DNA of 64,000 nt, taken from Aureispira sp. CCB-E (GTDB lineage Bacteria > Bacteroidota > Bacteroidia > Chitinophagales > Saprospiraceae). Below the pieces are notes generated by a model that worked only from the letters and a program-made list of their open reading frames with translations, had not been told where the DNA came from and searched no databases. Within the stretch, counting starts at the first letter, position 1; every line of letters begins with the position of its first letter. Location: positions 248,001 to 312,000 of the forward strand of contig NZ_CP133671.1 in the NCBI RefSeq assembly GCF_031326345.1, in the 5' to 3' direction. A program made the translations under genes and the position numbers. Below are positions 46,850 to 55,236 of the stretch, one piece after another.

Positions 46850-48253
46850 TTATACTTCAATAGCCTGATTTAGCGCCTTTTGGAGAGCAGCTAGTTTATT
46901 ATTGACTTCTTGCAATTCTTTTTCTTCTTCTGAATCTATCACAATACCAGCCCCTGCTTGATAATACAGACAGTTGTCTTTGCTCATAAAGGATCGAATC
47001 ATTATCGCCTGATTTAGCTGACCTTTGGGATTAAAAAAGCCAATAGCACCTCCATAAAAGCCCCTGCTTTGGTTTTCGTATTCATTAATCAACTCTAGTG
47101 CTTTATATTTAGGTGCTCCTGATAAGGTTCCTGCTGGAAAAGTATCGCCAAAGACCTGAAAAATATTTGCGTCAGTGGGTAAATCTCCTTTCACTTTAGA
47201 GATAAGATGAATAACATGACTGTAATACTGAATTTCTTTATACTCTTCTACCACTACATTTTGTGTGTGTCGATTCAAATCATTACGAGCTAAGTCTACC
47301 AACATCACATGCTCTGCATTCTCTTTTGGGTCAGCAAGTAAAGCAGTAGCATTTTCTTGATCTAATTTTGCATTACCTGTTCGTTTATAGGTGCCTGCAA
47401 TGGGCGTTAGCGTTACTTTGCGGTCTCGAATAACTAGTTGAGCTTCTGGGGAAGATCCAAATATTTTGTAAGCTCCATAATCAAAATAAAATAGGTATGG
47501 GGAAGGATTAATAGAACGCAACGCTCGGTAAACATTAAAATCATCTCCTTTGAAATGTTGCTGAAATTGGCGAGCAAAAACAATCTGAAAAACATCTCCA
47601 AGGGCACAATGTTCTTTCCCTTTTCTAACCAAATCTTTGAATGCTTCATCACTTAAATTGCTAGTCCTTTTTCCATCTAATTCAAATTGATAAGTGGTCA
47701 ATGCTCCTTTTTTTAAATAACGCTCTACTTTATCCAATTCACTTTCCTGACCTTCTAACAGATTTTCCAGTAAGTACATCTCACTCGTATAATGATTGAT
47801 AACAATGACATAACGATAGACCGCATATCTCAAATCTGGCAAATCATGTTGCCGTTTGGTCGCATCTAATTCCAATGTTTCAAAATACTGAACGGCATCA
47901 AAATTAGTATGACCAAACAATCCATTAAATCGTTGATAAGCAGCTGCTCCTTCAAACTGAAATCGATTGCAAAATTGCTCCAGTAAATTAGAAACATTAT
48001 TCTTGGGCGGTATCTGAAAGTTCTCTACCGTTCCATCTGGAAAATGATATTTCAGCACTCGGTCTTGTATCATCAATTCGGCAATTGGTTCTGCACAAAT
48101 AAAAGAATAGCTATTTTCTTTTGATTGGTAATCAGAGCTTTCTAACAATAAACTGTGCGCCATTTTGTCTCTTAATTGCAGGTAAATGCTGACAGGAGTA
48201 TGCAAATCTGCTAAGCGAGTACGACTAATCGTCCTAAACTTCATTAAATTCAT
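46850..48253 (-). CDS. trpE: Anthranilate synthase component I
   Basis: 467 residues. The tryptophan-binding motif LLLESS is at residues 35-40, implying feedback inhibition. The chorismate-utilising domain includes GDVFQIVFARQFQQ, NPSPYLFYFDY, SSPEAQLVIRDRKVTLTPIAGT, AEHVMLVDLARND and FPAGTLSGAPKYKALE, then FYGGAIGF and QAGAGIVIDSEEEKE. The ATG three codons in (48244) is an alternative start. It is the first structural gene of the operon, directly after the attenuator terminator at 48289-48327. Confidence 0.95.
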   Translation of the reverse strand: MNLMKFRTISRTRLADLHTPVSIYLQLRDKMAHSLLLESSDYQSKENSYSFICAEPIAELMIQDRVLKYHFPDGTVENFQIPPKNNVSNLLEQFCNRFQFEGAAAYQRFNGLFGHTNFDAVQYFETLELDATKRQHDLPDLRYAVYRYVIVINHYTSEMYLLENLLEGQESELDKVERYLKKGALTTYQFELDGKRTSNLSDEAFKDLVRKGKEHCALGDVFQIVFARQFQQHFKGDDFNVYRALRSINPSPYLFYFDYGAYKIFGSSPEAQLVIRDRKVTLTPIAGTYKRTGNAKLDQENATALLADPKENAEHVMLVDLARNDLNRHTQNVVVEEYKEIQYYSHVIHLISKVKGDLPTDANIFQVFGDTFPAGTLSGAPKYKALELINEYENQSRGFYGGAIGFFNPKGQLNQAIMIRSFMSKDNCLYYQAGAGIVIDSEEEKELQEVNNKLAALQKALNQAIEV

Positions 48254-48288
48254 CGGATAAGTGATTTTGTAAAAAGATTGGTATTAGA

Positions 48289-48327
48289 CAAAAAAAAACT
48301 TGCAAATCTACGAGAGATTTGCAAGTT
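48289..48327 (-). terminator. trp attenuator terminator
   Basis: On the minus strand ACTTGCAAATCT is followed by CTCGT and a perfect complementary arm AGATTTGCAAGT, then nine T's. The stem covers 48297-48327, and the T-run is at 48290-48298. It lies 45 bases beyond the leader-peptide stop codon and 36 bases before the trpE start, so it can end transcription before the structural genes. CTCTCG at the 5' arm end and loop is complementary to CGAGAG in the end of the leader-peptide frame (near 48375-48380), a candidate antiterminator. Confidence 0.88.
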
Positions 48328-48371
48328 CTATATATGAGTTGTTATCTGAAAATGGATATATAGGAGGTCTG

Positions 48372-48467
48372 CTACTCTCGCCATCGAAGGGAAGTAGTCC
48401 ACCACCAAGCAACAAGAGCGTTGCTAGATTTTTGTCCAAAATTTGATATGTTTGTTTCTTTTTGCAT
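48372..48467 (-). CDS. trpL: trp operon leader peptide (31 residues)
   Basis: The minus strand from the ATG complementary to 48465-48467 encodes MQKETNISNFGQKSSNALVA followed by three consecutive Trp codons (complement of 48399-48407), then TTSLRWRE and a TAG stop. Trp is four of 31 residues, against its usual rarity. Its position between a promoter and an intrinsic terminator in front of trpE is that of an attenuation leader: ribosomes should stall at the Trp codons when charged tRNA-Trp is scarce. CTACT just after the Trp codons can pair with AGTAG at the stop codon, the alternative hairpin to the antiterminator. Confidence 0.85.
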   Translation of the reverse strand: MQKETNISNFGQKSSNALVAWWWTTSLRWRE

Positions 48468-48472
48468 TGATA

Positions 48473-48503
48473 CAAAGATTAGACGTTTTATTTTAGAATG
48501 CAA
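48473..48503 (-). promoter_or_regulatory. trp operon promoter (Bacteroidota -33/-7 type)
   Basis: Read on the minus strand: TTG (complement of 48501-48503), 20 bases, then AATCTTTG (complement of 48473-48480), seven of eight bases of TAnnTTTG. The predicted transcription start falls at or within a few bases of the leader ATG, so the leader may be translated from a leaderless or nearly leaderless message. Confidence 0.6.
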
Positions 48504-48529
48504 GTTTTTTCAGATTTTTTTTCACTTTC

Positions 48530-49171
48530 TTATTTTTTTGTTAACAAAAAACCATGCTCTTTGACGTAATCTAAGCCCCAGCACCGAATTAATCCATGAT
48601 TAGGAATAAGTGGTGATTTTAAATGCTCTACGTCAAATGAATTCCCATAATAAGCCATTAAATCTTTAGGTGATATACTAAAAGGAGGCTCTTCTTTGAT
48701 GGGGGCATATTCTAATGTGTTGATAAATTGTTGTGCATTCAAGGGCAATATTTGTTGTATCTTTGCTACATACTTCAATCTCATGGAAAGAGGCAATGCG
48801 ACCAAAGCAGCTCTATCATAGACCAAATCAATCTCTCCAACAGCTTCTGTACTGAGCGAAAAAAAATCAGCATTGATAATAGTCAACTGATTGCTTTCAA
48901 AGCGATTTCCTTGTTTTTCAAATGCTAGTCCTTGTTCTTCAAAAAACTGATAAATAGCCTTTTCTGCCAACTCTACCCCAATGACATGTTTGGCATATTG
49001 ACTAAAGTAAACCAAATCAATGCTCTTGCCACAAAGCGGGACTAAAATTCTCTTTCCTTCTATTTTTTCTGGCGTTAGGTACTCCAAAATATAGGGGTGT
49101 ATGTCCTTTCTATGAAAAGAGGTTTTAAATCCTCCTTCATTCCAGGAATCAATCCAAAATTGTTTTTCCAT
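48530..49171 (-). CDS. tpm: Thiopurine S-methyltransferase-like enzyme
   Basis: About 213 residues from the ATG complementary to 49169-49171: MEKQFWIDSWNEGGFKTSFHR, then ILVPLCGKSIDLVYFSQYAKHVIGVELAE (SAM-binding), and DFFSLS, IDLVYDRAALVALPLSMRLKYV, all characteristic of TPMT/bacterial Tpm. A longer frame starts at 49288, but its extra N-terminus is a run of isoleucine codons from A+T-rich intergenic DNA, and cytosolic TPMTs have no membrane anchor. Members S-methylate thiols or detoxify tellurite and selenium compounds. It is immediately upstream of the trp promoter, same strand. Confidence 0.85.
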   Translation of the reverse strand: MEKQFWIDSWNEGGFKTSFHRKDIHPYILEYLTPEKIEGKRILVPLCGKSIDLVYFSQYAKHVIGVELAEKAIYQFFEEQGLAFEKQGNRFESNQLTIINADFFSLSTEAVGEIDLVYDRAALVALPLSMRLKYVAKIQQILPLNAQQFINTLEYAPIKEEPPFSISPKDLMAYYGNSFDVEHLKSPLIPNHGLIRCWGLDYVKEHGFLLTKK

Positions 49172-49510
49172 TTTTTGAATATGTTTTGGGCTGACTATTC
49201 TTACAAGCTCAATATAGTCGGGAATAAGAGCAATAATTATAATAATTATGACAATGATAATCAGCGGGGTTATAATTCTTACTTTCAATATACAATATTG
49301 AAAAAATATATCAAATAGTAATATTTTTCTTGTTAATATTATTATAAAAACAACTTTATTATCCTATCTGTCTATCTATTTCAACGTGTATGCTTGAATA
49401 GAAGTTCTATCACATGAATCAAAAAACAAACATCACCCAGTTGGGAAAGGCTTAAAAATTACGCAAAAACATCTCCTAGTAAACTTGTTGGTTCTTAAGC
49501 AGGTTCACAT

Positions 49511-51088
49511 TTAATGATGAAACACAATTTTAGTATTGGGTAACCATGCTTTTATTTTTGCTTGTTCTTCTTCTGTCAACTTATTGCGTTCCAACTTCAA
49601 TAGTTTCAATTTTTTTAAATTCTGAATAGATGCTGGCAATGTTTTAAGTTGATTGTATCCCAAATCCAAATGTTCTAGGCTTTCTAAGTTGCCAATTGAT
49701 TCGGGAAGTTCTTTCAAGTCATTATAACGCAATTCTAGTCGTTTCAAAGTTTTGAGATGACCAAAGTCTTCTGGTAGACGTGTCAATTTATTATCCCTCA
49801 AATTCCAGTACTCTATAGCAGGAAGTGTTGTTAATATATCAGGCAACGACTTATGCTCATTTTCTATCATTTCTAAGTGTTTTAGACTCGTCAATTGTAC
49901 CAATTCTTTAGCTGCACGAGAAATACTTAGATAGCGGTTAAATGCTATATTCAGATGCGTTAAATTTTTTAATTCGCCAAATCCACTTGGTAGGTTTCTA
50001 ATTCCTGTATTGGCTATATTTAGTTCTTCTAGTTGTGCAAGTTTCCCGATACTCTTTGGCAATGCTGTAATTCTATTAGCATCCAATTTTAGAACCAACA
50101 ATTTCTTAAAATTAGAAAAGATATCGGGTAGTTCTGTAAACTCATTTCGCTCTAAGTTTAAATAAGTTAAGTTACTTAGCTTGCCCAATTCGTTTGGAAG
50201 GGTATCTAAAAGGTTAGAACCAATATCTAATCGCACTAATTGCTTCATTTTATACAACTCATAAGGCAAACGCTTGATTTTATTTAACTGCACACTAAAG
50301 TCTGTCAATTGTTCCAACTCATTAACATCAGAAAACAATTTGCTTAGTCCTAAACCATCTAAATTTAAGCTTTCTAATTGTTTTAAATTTCCCAACCATT
50401 TATAAATATCATTTGCTTTTTTAACGGGATTGTTTCCTAGAGACAATTTTCTAATAGCCGTCAAATGACCTATTTGGCTAGGGATTTTTGTTAATTGATT
50501 GTGGCTAATATCCAAGACCTCCAATGCTGTTAGATCACCAATTGATTCTGGCAATTGTTCCAAACGGATTTTACTAATTTCTAAACGCTGAAGCCGCTTT
50601 CTTGTAAAAATTTCAGAGGGAAGACTTGTTAACTTTTCATTTTGACTCAAAACTAACCACTCTAATTGGTTCAATTGTGCAAAGTTAGTAGGTAAAGAGG
50701 TCAAGTGATTTTTGGAAACATCCAACCGACGCAAGTTTTTCATCTCGCAAAGTGCTTCTGGTAACTTCTTTAATTTATTGCCACGAATTTCTAAAACCTG
50801 TAGCATTTTCATTCCCGTAATAGCATCAGGAATCGTTTCCACTAAGGTATGATTCATATTTAGCCATTGCAGCTTATCCATTCTTGGAACAGCCGTTGGA
50901 AAAGTATATGCCCTGCGCAAAACTTTCAATCGCAATGCTTTATCCGCTTCTCGAACAGCTTGATCAATAGAATAATAAACGGGCTTTTTTTCCAATTCTT
51001 GTAAAGGCAATAATTGGGCAAACGTTTCTAATCCAACTAAGAGTAGTATTCCTAATACACTATATTTCATTGATTCCATATTATTCAT
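49511..51088 (-). CDS. Secreted leucine-rich repeat protein
   Basis: 525 residues with a signal peptide (MKYSVLGILLLVGLETFAQ near the start; the first ATG adds six residues before it). From about residue 70 to 510 there are about 18 repeats of roughly 23 residues with the pattern LxxLxxLxLxxNxLxxLPxxIGxL, the LRR type found in bacterial surface and cell-interaction proteins. The C-terminus (KIKAWLPNTKIVFHH) is a capping end; there is no T9SS sorting domain. It is likely periplasmic or surface exposed and mediates protein binding. The nearest neighbour upstream is a lipoprotein of Ycf48 type. Confidence 0.85.
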   Translation of the reverse strand: MNNMESMKYSVLGILLLVGLETFAQLLPLQELEKKPVYYSIDQAVREADKALRLKVLRRAYTFPTAVPRMDKLQWLNMNHTLVETIPDAITGMKMLQVLEIRGNKLKKLPEALCEMKNLRRLDVSKNHLTSLPTNFAQLNQLEWLVLSQNEKLTSLPSEIFTRKRLQRLEISKIRLEQLPESIGDLTALEVLDISHNQLTKIPSQIGHLTAIRKLSLGNNPVKKANDIYKWLGNLKQLESLNLDGLGLSKLFSDVNELEQLTDFSVQLNKIKRLPYELYKMKQLVRLDIGSNLLDTLPNELGKLSNLTYLNLERNEFTELPDIFSNFKKLLVLKLDANRITALPKSIGKLAQLEELNIANTGIRNLPSGFGELKNLTHLNIAFNRYLSISRAAKELVQLTSLKHLEMIENEHKSLPDILTTLPAIEYWNLRDNKLTRLPEDFGHLKTLKRLELRYNDLKELPESIGNLESLEHLDLGYNQLKTLPASIQNLKKLKLLKLERNKLTEEEQAKIKAWLPNTKIVFHH

Positions 51089-51143
51089 TTCGTAGTCCCC
51101 ATTTTTTACTATGTTTTTTGATCACTTACTTAGGATGAAAAAA

Positions 51144-52121
51144 CTATTCCAAATCGATAATCAGCAAATTTCCTTCGTGTCCAGTAAGGTAAGCATTTCC
51201 ATGTTGAATTCGAATAGCATTAAAATCTGCATACCCATCTAAATTACTAATCCTTTTCCATAGCTTTCCGCCATCTGTTGTACGATAGACTAAATTATTG
51301 GTTCCGACCAAAAAACCTGTCGATTCATTCAAAAAGGCAACATCTCTCAACAATTTACTTTGGTCTGCAAACACAGAATTCCCCCCACGACAAGTCTTCC
51401 AAGAATTGCCGCCATTTGTTGTTTTGTAAACAGTTCCATATTCTCCTACAACATACCCAATGTTATCACCTACAAAATCAACCCCTTTGAAAAAATCACC
51501 TGTAATTGAACTTAGTATCCAAGAATTTCCCTCATCCGTTGATTTTAAGATCAAACCATAACCAACTGCGTGTATCGTGCGATTACCTGTAACAGCAATA
51601 TCTGCTATTTCATGATTAAACGTATCTTTAATTGTTATATTCCCTTGCGTAGGATCATATATATGAATGTATCCACTTCCAAAATTTTCGCCACCAACCA
51701 ATAAGACTCGATTATCCATTAAACGAATGTGCTTTTGCCAATTCCACCATCCCAGATTAGCATTATTAAACGTCCAATTGGAAAAGTCGGGACTACTATA
51801 CATTCGTTGTCCACAAAGACTTGCCGTAAATATTCCATTTTGATACGACAGGCTATTCACTCCTCTTTCATAAGCTACTATGGTATCCCAAGTTATTCCT
51901 CCATTGTATGTTCCCAATACCAACCCTGCTGTAAATAAGTTTCCAGCACTCACATAACCTGTGTCTTGATTTAAGAAATAGACATCTGATAAATCTAAGT
52001 CGGTTGGTAATTGATGCATTTTAGAAGTATAAGTCACGTCTTCAACGTCACAGCCTCCGATACCTAGTATTGTCCCCCACAGCACCAGCCATACCACACC
52101 ATATTTTAATTCTTTTTTCAT
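51144..52121 (-). CDS. Ycf48/BNR-like beta-propeller lipoprotein
   Basis: 325 residues. A lipoprotein signal (VWLVLWGTILGIGGCD, Cys24) is followed by a propeller built of repeats ending in the Ycf48/sialidase-like motifs TTNGGNSWKT, YGTVYKTTNGG and TDEGNSWIL. Ycf48 homologues act in photosystem assembly in phototrophs, but Bacteroidota relatives are mostly secreted proteins of unknown role. Its ATG overlaps the stop of the M28 peptidase gene by one base (TAATG), so translation is likely coupled with it. Confidence 0.75.
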   Translation of the reverse strand: MKKELKYGVVWLVLWGTILGIGGCDVEDVTYTSKMHQLPTDLDLSDVYFLNQDTGYVSAGNLFTAGLVLGTYNGGITWDTIVAYERGVNSLSYQNGIFTASLCGQRMYSSPDFSNWTFNNANLGWWNWQKHIRLMDNRVLLVGGENFGSGYIHIYDPTQGNITIKDTFNHEIADIAVTGNRTIHAVGYGLILKSTDEGNSWILSSITGDFFKGVDFVGDNIGYVVGEYGTVYKTTNGGNSWKTCRGGNSVFADQSKLLRDVAFLNESTGFLVGTNNLVYRTTDGGKLWKRISNLDGYADFNAIRIQHGNAYLTGHEGNLLIIDLE

Positions 52122-53524
52122 TATCGAACTCCGTACTTATCTATTAAATAAACCAAGGCAGCCATAGCACCTCCTCCCAATAGCAACTCTCTTTTGTGCA
52201 CATTTTCAAACACATCGTTTGCCGAATGATGAAAATCAAAATAGCGTTGACTATCTGGGCGGTATCCAAACAATACCGTTCCTTGATCTTTGAGTCTAGA
52301 AATATCAGCTGCTGAACCACCCGCTTGTATATCCCATACTCCTACCGAAGCAAAAATTGTTCGCCATTTTTTCACTTGATCATAACTTGCATTTGCAATG
52401 TCTGAAGCAGCATCCATTCGAAACCCACTTGGAGTATGTCCTCCTGCATCCGATTCTATTGCTGCAATGTGTTTTTCTCCTTTTAATTTAGCTTGTTTGG
52501 CGTATTCTGTTGCGCCAAACAAACCATTTTCTTCATTCGCAAACAACACACAACGAATGGTATGTTTCGGACGAATCCCCATACGTTTGAACACATGCAA
52601 AACTTCCATAGACTGAACACACCCTGCTCCATCATCGTGTGCTCCCTCTCCAATATCCCACGAGTCTAAATGTCCACCAACAAGAATAATTTCATCTGGC
52701 TTTTCTGTTCCCTTAATTTCGCCAATGACAGTATGTGCTATCCGCTTTCCCATATGTCGACAACTCAATTGAATGTTTACTTTTACCTTCGGTTCTTTTT
52801 CTAATAATTCACTCAATAAATCTGCATCTTGCAACCCGATACCCACCGCAGGAATTGGCTCTTGGTTATTAAAAGAAGTAACGCCAGAATGAGGCGTATT
52901 ATCTTGTTTAACTGTCATAGAACGAACAATCGCTCCTACAGCACCCAATTCAGCCGCTTTCCTAGGACCAGCAGTACGTTGATTTACGGCAGCTCCATAA
53001 GCATGAAAAGTATTTAGTTTGGTAATTTCCATTGGTCGGTTAAAAAAGACAATTTTTCCTTTCACATTATCTTTTCCTAATGCTTCCAACTCCTCAAAGT
53101 TTTTCACTTCTACCACTTCCCCTGTAATACCCAAAGCACCTGTACCACCTGAAAAACCTAAAGCAGTAACGGCCAAATCAACCGTTCCAATATATTCAGA
53201 ATTTACAATCTTAGCCTTTTCAACAGCGCCCCTTCTCCAATAAGGTACTTCGACAGGTTGCGTCCATACTTTATCACACCCCAACGTATCCAACATATGA
53301 GAAGTGTAAGAAACGGCTGCTGCATATTCGGGCGAACCTCCTAATCGTCCACCTGCTTGTTTGCACAAATAATGCAACCAATCATGAGCAGGGCTTTCTG
53401 TTAGTATATTACTGTACATTTTTTTTATGTACTTAATTTCGGCATCTTCATCCAAGATTTGAGCAAAAGAGCCAGTTGCCATTAAACATATCAACAACAG
53501 TACACTTATTTTTTTGTAAATCAT
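52121..53524 (-). CDS. M28-family aminopeptidase with PA domain
   Basis: 467 residues, exported (signal MIYKKISVLLLICLMATGSFAQ). The M28 catalytic zinc ligands are visible: His in GGHLDSWD, Asp in GAHDDGAGC, Glu-Glu in FANEENGLFGATEY, Asp in IESDAGGHTP and His in FDFHHSANDVFE. Residues about 120-240 form the inserted protease-associated (PA) domain. Such enzymes are periplasmic or secreted carboxy/aminopeptidases (plasma glutamate carboxypeptidase-like). It is the first gene of a two-gene unit with the Ycf48-like lipoprotein. Confidence 0.85.
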   Translation of the reverse strand: MIYKKISVLLLICLMATGSFAQILDEDAEIKYIKKMYSNILTESPAHDWLHYLCKQAGGRLGGSPEYAAAVSYTSHMLDTLGCDKVWTQPVEVPYWRRGAVEKAKIVNSEYIGTVDLAVTALGFSGGTGALGITGEVVEVKNFEELEALGKDNVKGKIVFFNRPMEITKLNTFHAYGAAVNQRTAGPRKAAELGAVGAIVRSMTVKQDNTPHSGVTSFNNQEPIPAVGIGLQDADLLSELLEKEPKVKVNIQLSCRHMGKRIAHTVIGEIKGTEKPDEIILVGGHLDSWDIGEGAHDDGAGCVQSMEVLHVFKRMGIRPKHTIRCVLFANEENGLFGATEYAKQAKLKGEKHIAAIESDAGGHTPSGFRMDAASDIANASYDQVKKWRTIFASVGVWDIQAGGSAADISRLKDQGTVLFGYRPDSQRYFDFHHSANDVFENVHKRELLLGGGAMAALVYLIDKYGVR

Positions 53525-53554
53525 GTTTATTATTTTTAATTGGAAATCGGATAA

Positions 53555-54265
53555 CTAACGTGCTAGTAGCAAAAAAATCGTTGGTCGTTTATGTAAATTA
53601 GGAATATTGATTTTCTTCCATTTTTGAATAGTCTGCGTACAAATGTATTCTGAGGGAAGTGTAATATCGGTGGCAATGCCAAATAAAGTGTTGTTTTGAA
53701 GTACTGATAAGGCATCCTCTACAAAGCCATCATTTCTATAGGGGGTTTCTATAAAAATTTGTGTTTGATTATTTTTAGCAGAACGGCGCTCCAAATCTTT
53801 TAAAGCTTTCTTTCGATCAGGTGTTTTGATGGGCAAATATCCATGAAAAGCAAACTGTTGTCCATTCATCCCCGAAGCCATCAAAGCTAATAAAATAGAA
53901 GATGGTCCCACCATAGGAACTACTCTGATGCCTTTTTTGTGCGCCAATTGAACCACCTCAGCACCTGGATCAGCCACCCCTGGACAACCAGCTTCGGACA
54001 ATAGACCTATGTTTTTTCCCTCTTTTATAGCAGGCATCAAAAACGAGTGTATATCCTCAGGATCTGTACGTTTATTCAGCTCAAAAAAGGTCATTGATTG
54101 CAAAGGAATAGGTGTCTTGATTGCTTTTAAAAATTGACGTGCTGTTTTCCCTCTTTCTACAATAAAGACATCAATTTCATGAACTTTCTGAATCATATAT
54201 GCAGGAAGTGGCTCAATAACACCATCTCCTAAAGGGGTCGGAATTAAATATAATGCTCCTGCCAT
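53555..54265 (-). CDS. RsmI-like SAM-dependent methyltransferase
   Basis: About 236 residues from the ATG complementary to 54263-54265 (MAGALYLIPTPLGDG); the frame is open further upstream but only through A+T-rich intergenic DNA. It has the tetrapyrrole-methylase-like fold motifs LIPTPLGDGV, LLSEAGCPGVADPGAEVV and VPMVGPSSILLALMASG, as in 16S rRNA 2'-O-methyltransferase RsmI, but is shorter than the usual 270-290 residues and lacks the extra C-terminal region. It could be an RsmI paralogue with another RNA target. Confidence 0.75.
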   Translation of the reverse strand: MAGALYLIPTPLGDGVIEPLPAYMIQKVHEIDVFIVERGKTARQFLKAIKTPIPLQSMTFFELNKRTDPEDIHSFLMPAIKEGKNIGLLSEAGCPGVADPGAEVVQLAHKKGIRVVPMVGPSSILLALMASGMNGQQFAFHGYLPIKTPDRKKALKDLERRSAKNNQTQIFIETPYRNDGFVEDALSVLQNNTLFGIATDITLPSEYICTQTIQKWKKINIPNLHKRPTIFLLLAR

Positions 54266-54710
54266 TCTTTTTTTATTTAAATTTAAGATACTTTTATTTA
54301 TTATTAACTTATATAGAGATATTATACGAATAGCACTATAACATATAATCACTATTCTATAGTACATTTCCTTTATTCATCCTAATCAAATTAGCAACCC
54401 CTATCAACATGAAAACATCCTATCTAATTTCTCAACGAATCGCTCTAGTCTCTATTGACAATAGATCTAGGTGCTTATTAAAGCAACAAAAAAACAAATT
54501 TATATCCAAAGTTAGGTACTAATACCTAAGTCTATTCTAAAAATAGTACAATCTAGTTATCAGGCTTCTAGTTCTTTTATCCTACTTTTGAATATAAATT
54601 TTAGTCCGACTAGCATTTATTCTTCTCGAAACAACAGAATTATAGTTTTTTTTCCGTTTTTTCGTTACCATAGATTATATTACACTAAACTCAATAAACC
54701 AAATCATCTG
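54266..54710. promoter_or_regulatory. Gene-free stretch with small palindrome and -7 box
   Basis: In this 445-base divergent gap I see TTAGGTA-ctaa-TACCTAA (54512-54529, perfect 7-bp inverted repeat) and TACTTTTG (54583-54590), a match to the TAnnTTTG -7 box, 121 bases before the gene at 54711. I see no gene in it; the open frame running upstream of 54711 passes through this promoter. Confidence 0.4.
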
Positions 54711-55196
54711 ATGGCAAGTATTATAAAACCACCTCAAAATTTGGAAACCATACCGAATAAAAGAAGCTTTTTTTTAGCAGGAAGCATAGAAATGGGTATG
54801 GCAACAGATTGGCAAACCTTGGTTGGTAACAAATTTGATAGTTTTGACATAATAATATGGAATCCAAGGAGATTATCTTGGGATAGTTCTTGGGAACAAT
54901 CCATTGACAATCCTATTTTCAAAGAACAAGTAGATTGGGAATTGGACGCACTAAATCGAGCCGAAGCTATTTTTTTTCACTTTGAACCTCAAACTAAGTC
55001 GCCAATTACTTTAATGGAATTAGGATTATTTGCTCAGTCTGGCAAGTGCTTGGTTCATTGTCCTAAGGGTTTTTGGAGAAAAGGTAATGTTGATATTGTT
55101 TGTCATCGTTACAATATTCAACAAGTAAACTCTATTGACCAAGGTGTTGCGCTGTTGCAAAAACAGTTTAGTGACTGTCAAAAAAATATCATCTGA
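54711..55196 (+). CDS. Nucleoside 2-deoxyribosyltransferase-like protein
   Basis: 161 residues from the ATG at 54711 (MASIIKPPQNLETIPNKRS). The order of motifs fits the Nuc_deoxyri_tr2 (PF15891-like) group: SFFLAGSIEMGMATDWQTLV, IIIWNPRRLSWDSSWEQSI, KEQVDWELDALNRAEAIFFHF and LMELGLFAQSGKCLVHC, where the Glu of LMELGLF is the likely nucleophile. The related enzymes exchange bases between deoxynucleosides, or hydrolyse nucleotides. A cytosolic salvage or damage-control enzyme is plausible. Confidence 0.75.
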   Translation: MASIIKPPQNLETIPNKRSFFLAGSIEMGMATDWQTLVGNKFDSFDIIIWNPRRLSWDSSWEQSIDNPIFKEQVDWELDALNRAEAIFFHFEPQTKSPITLMELGLFAQSGKCLVHCPKGFWRKGNVDIVCHRYNIQQVNSIDQGVALLQKQFSDCQKNII

Positions 55197-55236
55197 TCCC
55201 CCATTTTTAACGTTATCATGATTAAATTAACGCACC

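Noticed and set aside
49172-49288. Upstream extension of the TPMT-like gene giving an N-terminal hydrophobic run of isoleucines.
   Set aside because: TPMT-like enzymes are cytosolic and start near MEKQFW; the run arises from A+T-rich noncoding DNA (repeated AAT/ATT).
54588-54710. In-frame upstream extension of the nucleoside deoxyribosyltransferase-like gene (41 residues).
   Set aside because: It runs across a TACTTTTG promoter box and has no similarity to the family start; the ATG at 54711 gives the expected N-terminus.
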